NCBI RefSeq assembly: GCF_018139145.2
Contig: NC_059478.1
Location: forward strand, 32,549,001-32,613,000
Reading direction: 5' to 3'
Length of the DNA stretch: 64,000 nucleotides
DNA from: Gymnogyps californianus
Lineage: Eukaryota > Chordata > Aves > Accipitriformes > Cathartidae
In this document: positions 47,965 to 61,100 of the stretch, piece after piece
How the letters are laid out: each line of letters starts with the position of its first letter
How positions within the stretch are numbered: the first letter of the stretch is position 1
The notes under the pieces: model-generated
What the model was told of the DNA's origin: nothing
What the model saw: the letters and a program-made list of their open reading frames with translations, nothing else
Databases searched by the model: none
Translations under genes and position numbers: made by a program

Positions 47965-50900
47965 GCAGCAGGAGAGAAATCCTGGAGGAGTTACGAAAAA
48001 GAGTAACTTGTCCACAGGGTGTCACTCTTGACCCACAGTTGGGCCAGCACCCACCCTTGTCTGTGGCAGCAGGAAATCGGAGGTTTGTAGTTCCCCAACA
48101 AGCCTCCAAAAAGGCAGAAGCCTCCAAAAAAGGCAGGCTGGCACCTCTGGGTGTGCTGGCCTGGGCAGCCACCCGCCCGGCTGCTCCTGGCCCTGGTTAC
48201 CCACCCAGCCACCCTCCTCGCCCCGCACTGCACCTTGCCTTGCCCTGTCCAGAGGATGGGGTTTGCACCGGGGTCCTCCTCGGGCCAAGCTTACAGCACA
48301 CCACGGAAAAAGGGATGGAGAGTGGAAGAAAACACTCTTCCCCTGCAGCCAAACTTTCTCACCATTCTGCCCCAAACTTCTACCATCTCCCCTCAATGTT
48401 TCAGAAGTATTTTAGTTTACTGTGAAATTCCCCTATCATCCCATACTGTCAGCCTGCCCCCTCCCTCTGGGAAACCTCCTGTTTCCCAGGCACTGCCTCA
48501 CTGCCTCATGGAATATGCTACATTACAGCTTTATGGTGAGTTCTGAACCAGGTTAAATTAAGCGCTGATAACCCTCTGCTTTTGACAGCTATTACTCAGC
48601 AGAGATTGGAGGGGTTCTTCAGTTAAGGAGAAGCCCTATCGATTACCACCTTGTTTCTTGTGTCGAGCTGTAGGCTTCTGCAGTCAGGAGGGCAAAGCTG
48701 GGGTCAAGCCAGCTCTGGGTGCATCCTGAAAGCAGGGAGAGCCTTGACCTTTTGTGTAATGCTGTGCTGAGCAAGGACTACCTGCCTGCACTGCCTGTGC
48801 CAGCCGGAGGGCTAGCTTACACATTAGCCTTCCCAGGACAGGCATAGGGGGATGCGGTCAGCCACCAGGCTCGGAGGGGCCGGTCGGTGACATGGATGCT
48901 GGGGTCAGCAGCACAGCAGCCAAGGCACAGGCTGCAACTTTTATAAAGCATCAGCAGAGCATGAATTATGGTGTGTCCTCCTGGCAAGGTTCCTGGAGCA
49001 GAGGACACACCAGCAAGAATGCTATCTCCTCTTCCAGGGCTGGTTGGGACAGGATTTGTGTGTAGTGTGTACAGCACATAATTCATCAGGCTATCATTTA
49101 CATAGCATGAGCTCAGCACTGCAGCACTCTCTGACATTTTGAAATATTCTGCTAGGGGCTCGGCAGCTTACTGGGAGCATCGCACGAGATACATCCCAAA
49201 AGGGATGCTGTCCCCTTGCACGACTCGACCCTCTGCTTGGAGGAGGTGTTCCCAAAAAGCCTACATCCATCAATCTTATCTGTCTGCGACCCCCTCGTTT
49301 CTGCAGTGACTTCACTCTTTTGCCCCAGGACAATGTTTTGAGGTGTGCTCGGTATAATTTTAAGCACTTCTTGGTTTTCTTTCAGGCCATCCTCCTTAAT
49401 GTGGCTATCCCAAGCTTTTATGGAAACACCTGCAGTATGTAAACGCAAACATATAAATCTCTGTAATGTGAAAAACCAGCTTCATGAAGCCGTACAAGAA
49501 TGCAGCCATGTGACTGCAAAACTTCATTTACAAGTATCTAAATATAGATCATAGCAAGCAGCAAACCCAGACTTCAATTTTAAAAGCGAGGGCATAGGGG
49601 AGAGTGCAGAGTCAGCACTTCTTAAATAAGAAGTTCTTCTTGTACTAATTCATTTACAGCGGCATCTTCCTTTGACACAGCAAATTTGCATCGCCGAATC
49701 CTGATCACAGAGACATAAAGATTTTTATGGGAGTCGGAAATAGCCTCCATGCAGGCGCTGCTGTGGAAGCACTGCACCACCGCCGACCTCCGCACCCAGA
49801 CAAGGGCACGCTGCAGTTTGCACCAAGTGAGCTGCGCAGGCTTTACTCCTCCGTGCGCTTTTATCGCATCCCATTACCATTCCCTGGTTCCAGTTTGCCC
49901 AAGTTGCTTCCCAGCACCAGCGGCCATGACTGCCCATGGTCCCAGGAGCACGACAGGCTGCTAAGCACCATGCAAGGGGCGCACAGGGCATGCAGGCTGA
50001 GCGGTGAATACTGGATATATCCTCCATTCCACCTGCCTACACCTGCAGCTCAACTGTTTAGGATGATGGGGATATCCCACGCACCATTGTACGTCTGTCT
50101 ATTGCCATTATCTTGGCTGCCGTTAGGTACTAAACTTTTTCAAATCATTCTTCTAGCCTCACAGTTTCCATAGAAATACATTTTAAATTTAGGAAAAGTC
50201 AACTGTCCTTTGAAAATCACTGAAAACACTGCAGAGAGACAGTGGCAAGTGTCCTACCCAACATACCCTGGTCAAACGGTGGAGCAGTTCTGCAGGATTC
50301 AGCGACACTCCAGATTTGCACAAGGAGTAAACTCCCATTAGGCAGCCACAAACCCACCTGCCAGGGTTTGAGCAGAGAGCAGAAGCGGGGAACCAAGGCT
50401 TTGAGTGCCAAAACCCTAATAGCCTAAAATTAGCCTTGTTCTGGGTTTACGGGAACCACCTCCTAAACCATGAGGGCTGTGCTCAACTCACAGCCAAGAC
50501 TGGATCCAGCTGCAGGGAATGGAGATGTCTGGGGAAACGACTCCTCCCCCTGGACATCCATCCCACTGCAGTCCAAGTGGTGAGAAAGGCTTGAAACAGA
50601 CCCAACAGGGAGGCACTTTTCCAACCTGAATCCTCACCTGGGAAAGCACTGCTATTTAGGAATGGGATTTAGGTCTTACAGCATCAATGGGACCTAAGCA
50701 GATGCTCGAGCGAATACTTACATCTAAACTCACCACAGAGACTGCTCTGCAAATTCCTAAACATTTTCCACTGGAATAATCAGAAGATCACACGTTTTCT
50801 AAATATTGCATAAGTTGGCTAGTTGCTTGAATTTCAAATTTTGGAGCAAAGATCTATGTTATTATCAACAAAATCCCAAATTATTAAAGAGCATTTTTCA

Positions 50901-52783
50901 CACTCTCATTCTTATTCACTGATTTCCTATTTAATAGACATAAAGAACATTAACTGGCATTTGTTTTCAGCCAAATGCTGAAACATTGCTTTTTTTTTTT
51001 ACAGAAGAAAAATCAAGTCACAACTGTTTATGTTTGATGGGACATACAATGGGGCACCATGATGTTATCAGATCAGGGCATCCGGCTGAGGCTGCTGGAC
51101 TTTGGCACATCGGTGTGATCCCAAACCAACCCAGAACACAGCGCTGCGTTTTGACCGCCCCCATCAGATTTCCTGGTAGCAAACCTGAGACTTTCATGTG
51201 GAAAATTTAAGTTTGCACAGAAATTTCCTTTTCCTTCAATAAAAAACCCCAAACAATCTGCTCTACACATCATGCACAATGCAGAAGAGTCAGCACACGA
51301 CCAAAGAAGACCCACTGCATCCATTCTGCATTTTGTCTTTAAAAAATACTGCTGTATTAGCAGCAGTTTTCTGCGCTCATACTCGTCTTCCCCAGTGCTG
51401 CCTAATGTGTTAAGAGCACTTTCTGCCATGGTGTTTGGCTAAAATCCCTGCAGGACAACCAGAAATGTTTCAGCCACACAATCATGGGGCAGGCAAGAAG
51501 CAAAGATGCCATCAGATGGGAGGAGGTGACAGAGGCGTGCCAAGAACCAGCCAGAGCACCAAGACCAAAAGGCAGGGGACAAAGCAATGCTTCCTCCCAA
51601 CCGAGAAGCATGAGCAGAGGCTCTTACCCCTCCTAAAACACCAGCAACAGAGGAAACTGCAGCTACTTCATGCCCCAAAGCCCGGCTTCTCCCAGCTACC
51701 CAGGACACAGCAGCAAGACGTTAATTATATATATATGTATCTCCAAGAATGACCTGGTAACTGTAAAAAAAGTAACTACATAATTATACTTTACTACTGC
51801 TTTTGTTGGACTCTCTCTGTAATTACAAAGTAGTTGCTAAGGAAAACCAACCCATTGGTTTTGCCATGAGCAATTAATGCAGGTTACCAACATGATGGTT
51901 ACGCAGCGCCAACGCTAACATTGGCACCCAACCATGTTATTCATCTATCAGTTGTGGCTCCCCAATAATGAGTGCTCTGCCTCATATTATACATCCACAA
52001 GCATGAGAAACAAATTGCATCAAAAACCCAACTGTGCTACTGAAAGGAAACCCCAAGGAGCAGATACCCATCGTGTGTTACGGTTCCTTTCCCTTGATTT
52101 CTGTTTTTGGCAAAAAGGCAGAGCTGGCACTCCTCTTGCTCCGTGGGGCAGGTTTGTGGATGAGTACCTCTGTCACCCAGGGGTCTTGTGCACATCTTGC
52201 TTTCCACATCCCTTGGATGTGGTTTTCTTATTGCTGCTCCTCTCCAGCCACCGTCTGACCGCAGAGCTGCAACAATCCTGGGTGCCACAAGAGCTGGAGC
52301 AAGAGTCCACTGACAATAATACCTTTGGTATTACCTTTTAAACAGCAGGATTTCATCCATGGCACATTTACCTTCACGCCATAGACCCCAGCCTTAATAA
52401 CTCTCCATGTCATTTTTTCATCCATCGTGTCTCAAGCCACTGCCCAAGTGGTTACTGGCAGGCTTGGTGCCCCATCCAAATCCCTCATCATCTAACTCAC
52501 TTTTGTGGTAGATAAAGAACTGCCTCCATGGGGGTATCTCTTTGTCGTGGACTGTCTGCCTCGGTGATCTCTTCCATCTGACCCATGCATCTCTGATCTA
52601 CAGAAAACACAAACTGTGGTCATTTACAATGCTAGAAATGATGGTGTAGTTCATGGGTCACTTGCCCTGCATTTGGGGCACAGAAAACACAGGCAAAAGC
52701 TCCTTAGTGTTCACATTGCTTCTGCTATTGCATGTTAAAAACACCATTGGGAAATTATATTTAACACTGTGTTATTTTCTCAG
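47965..52783. other. Non-coding stretch downstream of the CpG island
   Basis: It contains an 18-bp tandem duplication at 48101-48136 (AGCCTCCAAAAAGGCAG). A 46-nt interval at 48490-48535 is bounded by TTTCCCAG and ATG|GTGAGT. Open frames up to 148 codons (49727-50173) have no recognised domain. A TA run lies at 51726-51737. No transposon family was identified. If the island drives a rightward transcript, this stretch would be mainly intron. Confidence 0.4.
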
Positions 52784-52981
52784 GCTAGGAGAAGGGCAAA
52801 AAATAGTTACAATGGATTTGTGAAATTTAAACCACATTTAAAACAAGGCTTGAAATTACAGCAGGAGGATCAGCCCTTTCCACTCTTTCCCAGCACGTCT
52901 GGCGTGGGGATTCACACCTCCTCCCACCGGAGCAATCACCACGGCAAGAAGGACAGTCATGAGGCCAGGACGAAGAGGCAG
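52784..52981 (+). other. Candidate internal coding exon, 66 codons (unsupported)
   Basis: The acceptor GTTATTTTCTCAG ends at 52783 with TTAACAC as a possible branch point. The donor CAG|GTGAGT at 52981/52982 is a perfect consensus. The 198 nt between are open in the frame that begins exactly at the acceptor, so the exon would be symmetric (phase 0 at both ends). The predicted segment is basic at both ends (starting ARRRAKNSYNGFVKFKP, ending KKDSHEARTKRQ) with a His/Ser-rich part. I do not recognise a family. It lies 5 kb downstream of the CpG island on the strand that would fit a rightward gene. An open frame of this length by chance is not rare. Confidence 0.25.
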
Positions 52982-55779
52982 GTGAGTACAGGAGCACCAG
53001 GGCCAGTGGTGGTCCCCAGGGAACTGGTTTGGCACTGGTGAGAAACAGAAATCAGTCCGTGGCCCCAGTCAGCCCAGAGCACAGGAAACATTTTGGGGGG
53101 GGGAGGTTTCTCTTCCACCCTGCTCAAGGACATAGGAATAGGAGCAAGATTTGCATTGTAGCTCCTATCCTGGGTTATAAAAGCACAACTAAGGACTCCA
53201 AAATTGCAGGCTGCTTCTTAAAATTACAGCCTCCATGGTGCCAGTGTTAGGGGTGGTTGTCCATCATCCTTGCCTGGAAAAGTGGCCATGCTCCCCTGCC
53301 TCTTCCTGCTTTCTCCATGCTGGGAGATGCTAACACCTGTCCGGACAGGGATACTTACCCAAAACACTCAACAAGGCTGGATCCTAATGGGAAACAATGG
53401 GTTAAATGCTGGTGGTGGGTCACCTGCACTGTCTTACGGTGGAAGGAACAGGGGTGTCATTCCAGCGTGGGAGCCACACTGATGTGTTTCTCCACGGCCA
53501 CGATTGGCGTTGGTAATGAGAAACATCACGGAGGAAGCTCCCCAGGGATTTGCAGCCTCGGGAACGCCCGTGGAGAAGAGCCTTCCCCCAGCTGAGCTCA
53601 CGTGCAGCGGTAGAGGACGTACAGATCTCTCCTCCGGCCTGTATTCAGTATGTGCCTTTTTAAAATGATGGCTGCAAGAGCCATAATGAAACGGCATAAA
53701 ATCATGGTCGTACCAGGATCCACCTGCACTAAACTGTAGTCCTGCAGGTGAACCATAGCCAGCTCTAGCTGAAACTTCTTGGCCCTTAAAAACAAAGCAC
53801 GACTCATTAGTCTAAATTAGATGCATCAACGAGACATTTAGGCTTCATATCATTAAGAGGTGCTAATGGCAGCCTGCAGGCATCCTCCACTCAAACCTCT
53901 TTCATATCCTACCTTGATGCTGGTGTGAATGATGGCTCCACACTCTCGCCTGTCTTTGCCACCTGTGCCAGCATTTTCACAAGCACGATGAAAAGTTTTG
54001 TGCAATTCAGTTCTGGACTGGTTTATTTCAAGTCTGAAAAGAAAAATCAAAACAAAAGGGTTCTTCAGATATTAAAATAACTTTTTTGCTATAGCTGAGG
54101 CAGCTTCTGGCCATCACTGCCTCCCGCCGTGCCACAGAGATCTCCCATCCTCTGAGCCACCAAGCAGAGGGCACCTACCCCAAAGACACCCCACAACCAT
54201 GAGAGTGCACCAAAGCCATGTTCCTCTATTTCAGGTTAGAATTATGGATTTAACTGTATCCCATAATTTACCATACTTGATTCTTCAACATCCAATCTTT
54301 TCCTTATTTTCAGCATCCCCACATTTTTCATTTTCTTTCCCCATCACATATTCATCGGATGCTGTACAAACAAGTGTAGATTTAAAGTGTCCCCGTAACA
54401 TTTTACTTATTCTGTGACTTAATAATAAAAAGAGCACTGAATAGAAAGGCTAGAGTTCAATTTCAGGGCTCTATTGCCATTTGCAAGCTGCACTCTCCCA
54501 CAGCAACTCGCTTGAAATACAGCCACCCATTCAGCTTTATGCTAGCTCTGGAGCAATAAAACTGCACTTTGCCAGAGGAATTTTAAATCGTTCTACACCA
54601 ATGCAGAGATCTTTAAAAAACAAATTTAAAAAGGTAAAAAGCGAGGGTTGAAGTGAAACTTGGATTTTACCAAGTGGGTCTGCAAAGTCTCCATCTTTAT
54701 AAAGAAAATTTTCATTTGCTTTCAGAAGTGAAAAGGGACATTTTTTGGATGAAGATTTTTATTTAATTTGCCTAAAGGCCCCAGAAATATAAAATTTGGT
54801 GAACGAGAATTTAAAAAAAAAAAAAAAAATCTACCTTAAGTGGAAATCTCCATCGTATTGATGCATTTAACAATCTAGACTACAGGAGCCTACAACCCAG
54901 ACTCTGTTCCCACGGCCGGGTCTGTGCAGGATGGCTGGGCAGCTCTCGAGAGCACTCACCGTGGCCGACGGGCAGCAGGATGCGACCCTCTGCTCCGCAC
55001 CGAGGGGAACAACATCAGGTCTGTGCATCTCGCTGGGTGGAGGAGGTTTATTATTTGAAAGGTGTCGCAGTACAATGCGCAGGGCACGGAGGGGGCAACT
55101 CCCGTGTCCCGTTGCGTGTGGCTTGGCACTTCTCTGCCAGGTGCCCGTTTTTCTCCGTGTTTTCTTTGTCTGCCTTGGATTGAGACTCCCTGGAGGAGAG
55201 CCCAGTTCTGCGCAGTGCAAAGCACCGCAGAGGCCTGGCTGCACCTGGGTTTCTAGGAGCGAAATTAAGCAATTACAAATTGTTACTCTAATTTTTTGGC
55301 AATTTCATGCTGAAGTTCTGTTTTTCTTCAAAGCTAAAGGTCAATGATTAATTCAAAACTTATATTTCCCCCAAAATTATGGACTGGGGAAATAATGCAG
55401 AGGCAGTGAGCCCAATTCCACTCTCCGTTATACCTTTGCAAACCTGAAATAGCTCACTCCTTTTGCACCAAGTCTCTGCCTTCTGATTTCTTCTGGCCTT
55501 TTCCAGGGCTGTTACAGGGGCTGCAGCTGCAGCACTGGCTTTCTATGGACCCAGGTCCTCCCGAGGACCCGTGCATGCATTGCCCTCCCACTTGGACCAG
55601 CTGAACTGGACACCAGCACTCACGGTCCTGGAATCATCTTATCTGGGATTCAAAGTTACCTGAAGTCCTTTCAATTCAGGGATTGATGTATCTAATGACG
55701 CGCTGATTTAAATCTCCCTGGGTGAAGGCGTTGTGGACAAAGCTACCTGTGAGAGACCGCATACGTTTTAGCAGAGTAC
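52982..55779. other. Non-coding stretch, no gene recognised
   Basis: A G10 run lies at 53094-53103 and an A17 run at 54813-54829. Open frames in the moderately GC-rich 54900-55260 interval reach 138 codons without domains. No repeat family was recognised. Confidence 0.45.
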
Positions 55780-56080
55780 AGATTTTACAATCCGTTACGG
55801 TCATTGCTGTGTTTTTATTATTAATGTGTCTTGAAAAATAAGATGTTTAGCTAAGCTTACTAATTCCTTGAAACTCAAATCATTTAAGCTGTCTAACCTT
55901 GTTCAGGATAATTATTTCTATCCATTATCCATCATGCTAAAAAATGACAGCTCTGGGACAAGGAGGCTTTTCAAGCAAATGTTTTAAGACAGTGTTTTAG
56001 GTTGCAGGCACTAGCAAATGTTAATTAAATTAGATAAACAATGACTCAGAGTAGCTGTGCTATACTGGAAAGAAAGATGG
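55780..56080. promoter_or_regulatory. AT-rich putative regulatory stretch
   Basis: Dense in ATTA/TAAT cores (for example ATTATTAATGTG, GATAATTATTTC and GTTAATTAAATTAG) and free of open frames and recognisable repeats. The composition is like that of developmental enhancers, but there is no conservation evidence. Confidence 0.2.
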
Positions 56081-59000
56081 GAGGTAATGGGGGAAGGAAT
56101 TTGGCAGCTCAAAGGTTGAAGCAGCTTTTTTGGAACTGAGAATCTGTCCCTTGAGCAAATACCTTGCCTGAATTCAACAGGATGAAAAGAACTGGTGCCC
56201 TTTTACATTTACACCTCCAGACAGCATTTGCGTGGGTTTGCTGAGTGCGTTTCTACCAGGGCACACGGTGCGTGCTCCCTGCCCAAGGCGTGCTCCAAGC
56301 CCATCCGCCAGCCTTGGCCACACAATCACAGGGGGACCACTGTCCTCCGTCAGCATCCCCTTCTTTGGGTAGGGCCAGTCCTGAAACTGCTGATCCAGGC
56401 TGAACGTTGAATGGTCCCATTTGGTGGAACGCACTGCACTGAATTAAGCAGTTACAAGAGCGAGGCTCCAAAAGTGACCTCCAGGTCTGGAAACGCATCT
56501 CCTGATAACTCCTGTGACATAGCTACCCTTAATCTGTACAACAATACAGCTTAATATGACTTTTTAATACTTAATACAATAGTTCTTATCATCTTGTGCA
56601 ACTGCTCCTACAGTGTGCAATAACATTTTGAAAATCAAAGCACTGAAAAGAAGATTTTCTACTGAGGACTCGTTGCACTAAAGATCCCAAGTCAAATATC
56701 TGGTTTTGAGTTTTCCATCTACCCAAAGAGAAGAGGCTGAGGATGAGATCCTCATTTTTGCTGTGAAAGCAAGTGACTTGCCGATGTGAAGGGGTTCCTG
56801 GCATCCCACGCTGACCCTCTCTCAGGTCCTGCAAGGTGGTGGGGCTCTCCCTTCGGAGGAGTTCTGGACAGGATTTGTTTTGCTGCTGCACCTATGGAGT
56901 TTGTATAGGGAGACAAAACTCCGTGAGTGCAGCGGGGCTGCACCTCTATAGGGGTGGGATGAAGGGAAGAGAGAAGAAAGTCACGCAGCACTCTTAACTT
57001 AAATTGTGTTAAAGGAGTATATGGGCCACCTATAGAAGTTTATAGGCTTTAGTCTGTTACATCTTTTAGCTCACAACAGAGGGTCTTATGTTTGTTCCAG
57101 AGGTCTGAGGGTCCCTTACTGCTGCCTTTTGTCCCCAGCTGCAGCAGGAGCCAATGGACCCTCTGCTCTGCTGGCTCAATGACCATCATCTACCCATGAT
57201 GGTAGGCATGTCTGGTGCCTACAGGGAATAACCAATGCCGACTCTTGCAGTGGCTGGGGAGCAAAGGCTTCAGGAGTGAGTAAGAAGCCATCGGTGAGCA
57301 AGCCAGCCAGCTACAGCTCTCCCGAATGAAACCCAGAAACTGCTCAACTATTCTAATTCCTGCACATCTCAGGTCGTGTTCTTTCAAGCGTTCAGCTGAC
57401 TCGCCTTTCTTTCTGGAAACAGCGGTACTGCAGTCCCTCGCCGTGCACAGTCCCTGATGGAGGACCCGTGGTGCCCTCACCCTTGGCATCCTTGTGATTC
57501 AGCCAAGGGTTGGGTTTTATACTACGGAGATACTGATCTGTCCAAACTTTCTTCACCTGCTCTGATCATTTCAGCTCCTTGGGGACACACACCTCCATGC
57601 CACTGTCCAACTAATTAGTTGCTTCACTGGCTGCATTCTGCAATTCTTCAGTGATGGGTCCCCATCTGACATCTTATGACAACGGATTAGTAAAGTAGGC
57701 CACGAGTTTAAGAAATATGTAATTTGGGCACCACTTACTATTAACTGTTTGCATGCTCTTGTTTGTTTGTTTGTTTTTTTAAGAAATTGTTACCCTTCAA
57801 TGTAAATACCAAAGGATGAGAAAAAGTTTGTGAACTGGCAATTTTACAAAGCAAGATGCAGTAAATCTTAAGATCCCTTCAATAACAAGCCCTGAAGAGG
57901 CAATAAGGGAATATATGTCCTTACTGCAATGCTATATATTACAGAAGTCTAGATACTAAGGCAACATCCAAAATTGCTAGTTTGTCCCGTACTCTTGGAC
58001 CAGAACCATACCCAAGCTAATTAATTAATTAGAATTAAGTCAAAACAACCTGTCTTCACCCCAGGGTCCCCCTGCCAACAGAGCAGAACAGAAACAATAA
58101 ATAAAACTTGAAGGTTTAAACACTCGTCTCCAGGTTAAAAGGATGTCAGCAAGCTACAGCACCACAGCGGTTAAATGTCGTTGAAGATTTGACTGCCTTT
58201 GGTCTGGGATTTGCTCTCGCTTGAGAGCTGGTCAAACCAATCTTTCCAAAACACTGACTTCTGAACTTTTGCCAGAGGTGCCTCTCTCCAGTGACCAGGC
58301 AGGCGACATGTTAAACCTATCAGTTCGGAATAAGCAGAAAAGTGTGCACCGGCCACGGGGAGGGCATTTAAAGGCGCAGGGTTTCCTTCAGCGAGTGAGA
58401 TGGAGGGCTTCCATATGTACCAGGAGGCTTACGAACGTTTGGGGAGAGCAGTGGGACCCCATTGCCAGTAGGCTGGTATGCATCCCACCGGGGTGGAGAG
58501 AGCTACCCCGGTTTTAAAATCTGTGCTTTCTAAAAGACAGAGCTCTGCTCTTGCAGGATGATGCACAATCTGGTTTCAGGGAAGTCTGAAGGATAAAGGG
58601 GGAGAAAGAATAAAAACTAAGTTGCTACCAAAACGAAATGAGAGACAAAATCTTACAGATTTTGTGTTCATACACAGGCCACCCCTGGCTAAGGATCTCA
58701 GGTAATTTTTGATCTAAGCCACTCTTGACCGCGTGTTCAGCCTTCCTGATAAGTTGAGGGCACTGCAACCACTGGTAATACAAGTTGTGATCACATTACT
58801 GCAGTGGCCACTCCAGAGTTTTATGAGAGACAAGCAGTCAACAGGAGCCACCCACGATCCTGATTTTAGCACCACGATTTGGAGGAAGAGTCACAAACAA
58901 CTGGTGCTCCTCTTGAACCAAATAGTCCCGGTGTAATACAGCAAAGGAGTGTTTCTTTGCTCCTTCAAACAATCACCTCTAAAGAAGTCCCCTCTACATA

Positions 59001-59248
59001 CATTAGTAAACTAATGTCCACCATGAACCTCTGATGTCTGATCAGGATAGTTAGACTGCTCTGAGAAGCTGAATGCTTGTTTCGCTGTGACCTATGGTCT
59101 AGCCTAGCACAAACTGGACTCACAGCAGACCCAGAGCTGAAACGGCCCTGCTGCCACCAACCCGAGGTCCCCTCCCATCAATGGAGAGGAAGATGATGCA
59201 CTCTCATCCTTCCAGGTCTCTCTCTGTATTTATACAACACCACTTACA
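56081..59248. other. Non-coding stretch, no gene recognised
   Basis: Short open frames without motifs. A GTTT simple repeat occupies 57761-57780, and AATTAATTAATTAG-type sequence lies at 58019-58032. No element could be assigned. Confidence 0.45.
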
Positions 59249-59572
59249 TTGGGCACTGCCATCTCACCTGCAAGAAGCAATGTGAGTCCAGAGCAAAGTC
59301 TGAGCCTGTATCTTTACACTAGGGTATCAAATCGGCCAAGAGATATCTCCAGCTCTTTCAATATTTATATACAAGTGAGGGTAAGTGGTCTCAGTGCTGG
59401 CAAGGCACAGAAAACAAAAGATGGCTATTTTTCACCATACGCAATCATGCAATACCAGGATGAGGTCCCAATGCTGAGTCAAGATAACCTGAGAGATACA
59501 CAACAGGTAGGGGAAGTTGAACCCAAGTGAGACAGGAGATGTCAGTACGCAGAGGAGAGAATTTGGAAGAGT

Positions 59573-60010
59573 TTGTGGTTAAAGCACACATTCACGATCG
59601 AGCTCCTACTCAAAAAAATAGGAGAAGAATCCACAAGTACATTCAGCTCTCTCATAGCAGCAATTATCACTTCCAACCGTCCCCAGTTGGCTGGGAGACT
59701 GCATCTCATCCTGGCAGATACTGACCTGGCCTTAGTTTTTCACACCTTGGTCACTTGGCTGTATTACAGCAAACCGATACACCTGGGCATGAAGCCTGCA
59801 ACACTTAGGAAACTCCAAATAGTACAAAATGTTACAGAAAACCTCTTCAGTGACACTCACTGCCACAAATACATCACATCTATCCTCAACTGTCTACAAT
59901 AGCTTCACAATTTTAATTTGGAGACATGTTCAAGTTTTTGACCCTTTTCTTTCTGATGCTCCTTGGCCTGAAGCTAGGATATCTGAAAAACTGTGTGAAA
60001 CTATTGGATA
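59573..60010 (+). mobile_element. LINE reverse-transcriptase relic (CR1/L2 group)
   Basis: The plus-strand frame 59573-59902 encodes, near its end, RLHLILADTDLALVFHTLVT, then a tyrosine-rich stretch, LGMKPATLRKLQIVQN and later a Y/H-I-T-S-I-L motif. This follows the C-terminal part of the reverse-transcriptase ORF in CR1/L2-type LINEs ('dL..lvhalvtsrldYcNaly.GlP...lrkLQlvQNaaarll......hitpiL..LhWLPv'). The frame is interrupted by stops after 59900 and continues in fragments to about 60010. The frames at 59249-59530 may be more of the same element, but I cannot show it. It is a dead, ancient copy. Confidence 0.6.
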
Positions 60011-60899
60011 AAAACCATGGTGAAGAAACATGCTACTCTGGTGCAGTAGAAGCCTTTACAACAGGAGTGAAGCTTGTCTATGTGGGAGACTGAACTTTTG
60101 CATGAGCATGGTATGAACTTGCTTAATCATAGATGATTATGCGTGCTGTAAACAGGAGTCATCCCCCTCTCTCAGCCAAGAGTGCTTGTAATTGCCTGAT
60201 GAATATGTAGTATAAAAATAAATAAATCAGAAAAGCTCTGGAGGAAGCCATTGAGCTCTCCTCCAGTGTGAATTTGGTTGCAGGTATTCCTCTTGTTGGC
60301 ATTCATGGCTCATGCAGACGCTCCCCTCACTCGAAACAGATGCAAGTAAGCAAATACAAGAGTTGCAAGCTGACGAGACAGTCAGCAAGAGGCATTCAAA
60401 GGGTGTTCCCAAACGGTCTGTTTTCTGCATCTCCCATTTGTAACCAGAGTTTACAGCAAGTCAATTTTTAGTTATTTCAGCTGAGTAACAACTAGACCAC
60501 TACATTTGTCTAAACCCACTAGGGGTGGTTACATCTCACCAAACTCAGATCTCTCTCCTCCCAGATCTGAGGATTTTGACCAAAGATCAAACAATCCTAT
60601 GTCAGGAAAACTATAGATACTAGCGACCTGTAGGTGAATCATAAAAACCCCTTTGTGTTTACACTTGAATTCTTGATTTGTCTGAATAATGCCAGTAAAA
60701 AAGAGAAGCCTTCATCCTAGATTTCTAATACCTGGCTGACAAAAAGAGCAGGTGAATATTTTTTTCTAATAAGTTTGGCAGACTCATAAAGAGGACTCCC
60801 TCAGAGATATCATGAAATGCAATTTTTCAGAGAAATTTGTTTTTGTGAGCTGTAAATGTATGTTTGGTCAGAGTTTTGGCAACCAACTCAAGCTAGTTT
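60011..60899. other. Non-coding stretch, no gene recognised
   Basis: Unique AT-leaning sequence following the LINE relic. Part of it may be the unrecognised 3' end of that element. There are no coding features. Confidence 0.4.
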
Positions 60900-61100
60900 T
60901 TGTCCCATGTAAGCCTTTTACGTCATGCCCTAGAAACAACAACAGCTGTTAATTATTTATCAGCTGATGAACATTGGCCTGTTAATTGCAAAACATTATA
61001 AAATAGATTAGGCAGCAAAGCTTGATATGTATGCAAGCAGGGTTTTTTGCTCTGTTTTGTATGTGACTTGATTAAATAAGCAATTTTAGGTCTTTGCTTA
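60900..61100. promoter_or_regulatory. Motif cluster: CRE-like site, paired E-boxes, TTAAT cores
   Basis: A TTACGTCA CRE-like site is at 60918-60925. CAGCTG E-boxes lie at 60943-60948 and 60961-60966. TTAATTA is at 60949-60955 and TTAATTG at 60982-60988, with further ATTA cores to 61080. No open frame or repeat explains the stretch. Many such short sites arise by chance, so regulatory function is only suggested. Confidence 0.25.

Noticed and set aside
47546..48172. 208-codon minus-strand open frame
   Set aside because: Same GC-rich cause. It includes a long run of phenylalanine/leucine from the homopolymer and no family motif.
47763..48425. 220-codon plus-strand open frame, the longest in the window
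   Set aside because: It lies in CpG-rich DNA where stop codons are rare, crosses an A19 run and an 18-bp duplication, is opposed by an equally long minus-strand frame, and has a Lys/Pro-rich translation without domains.
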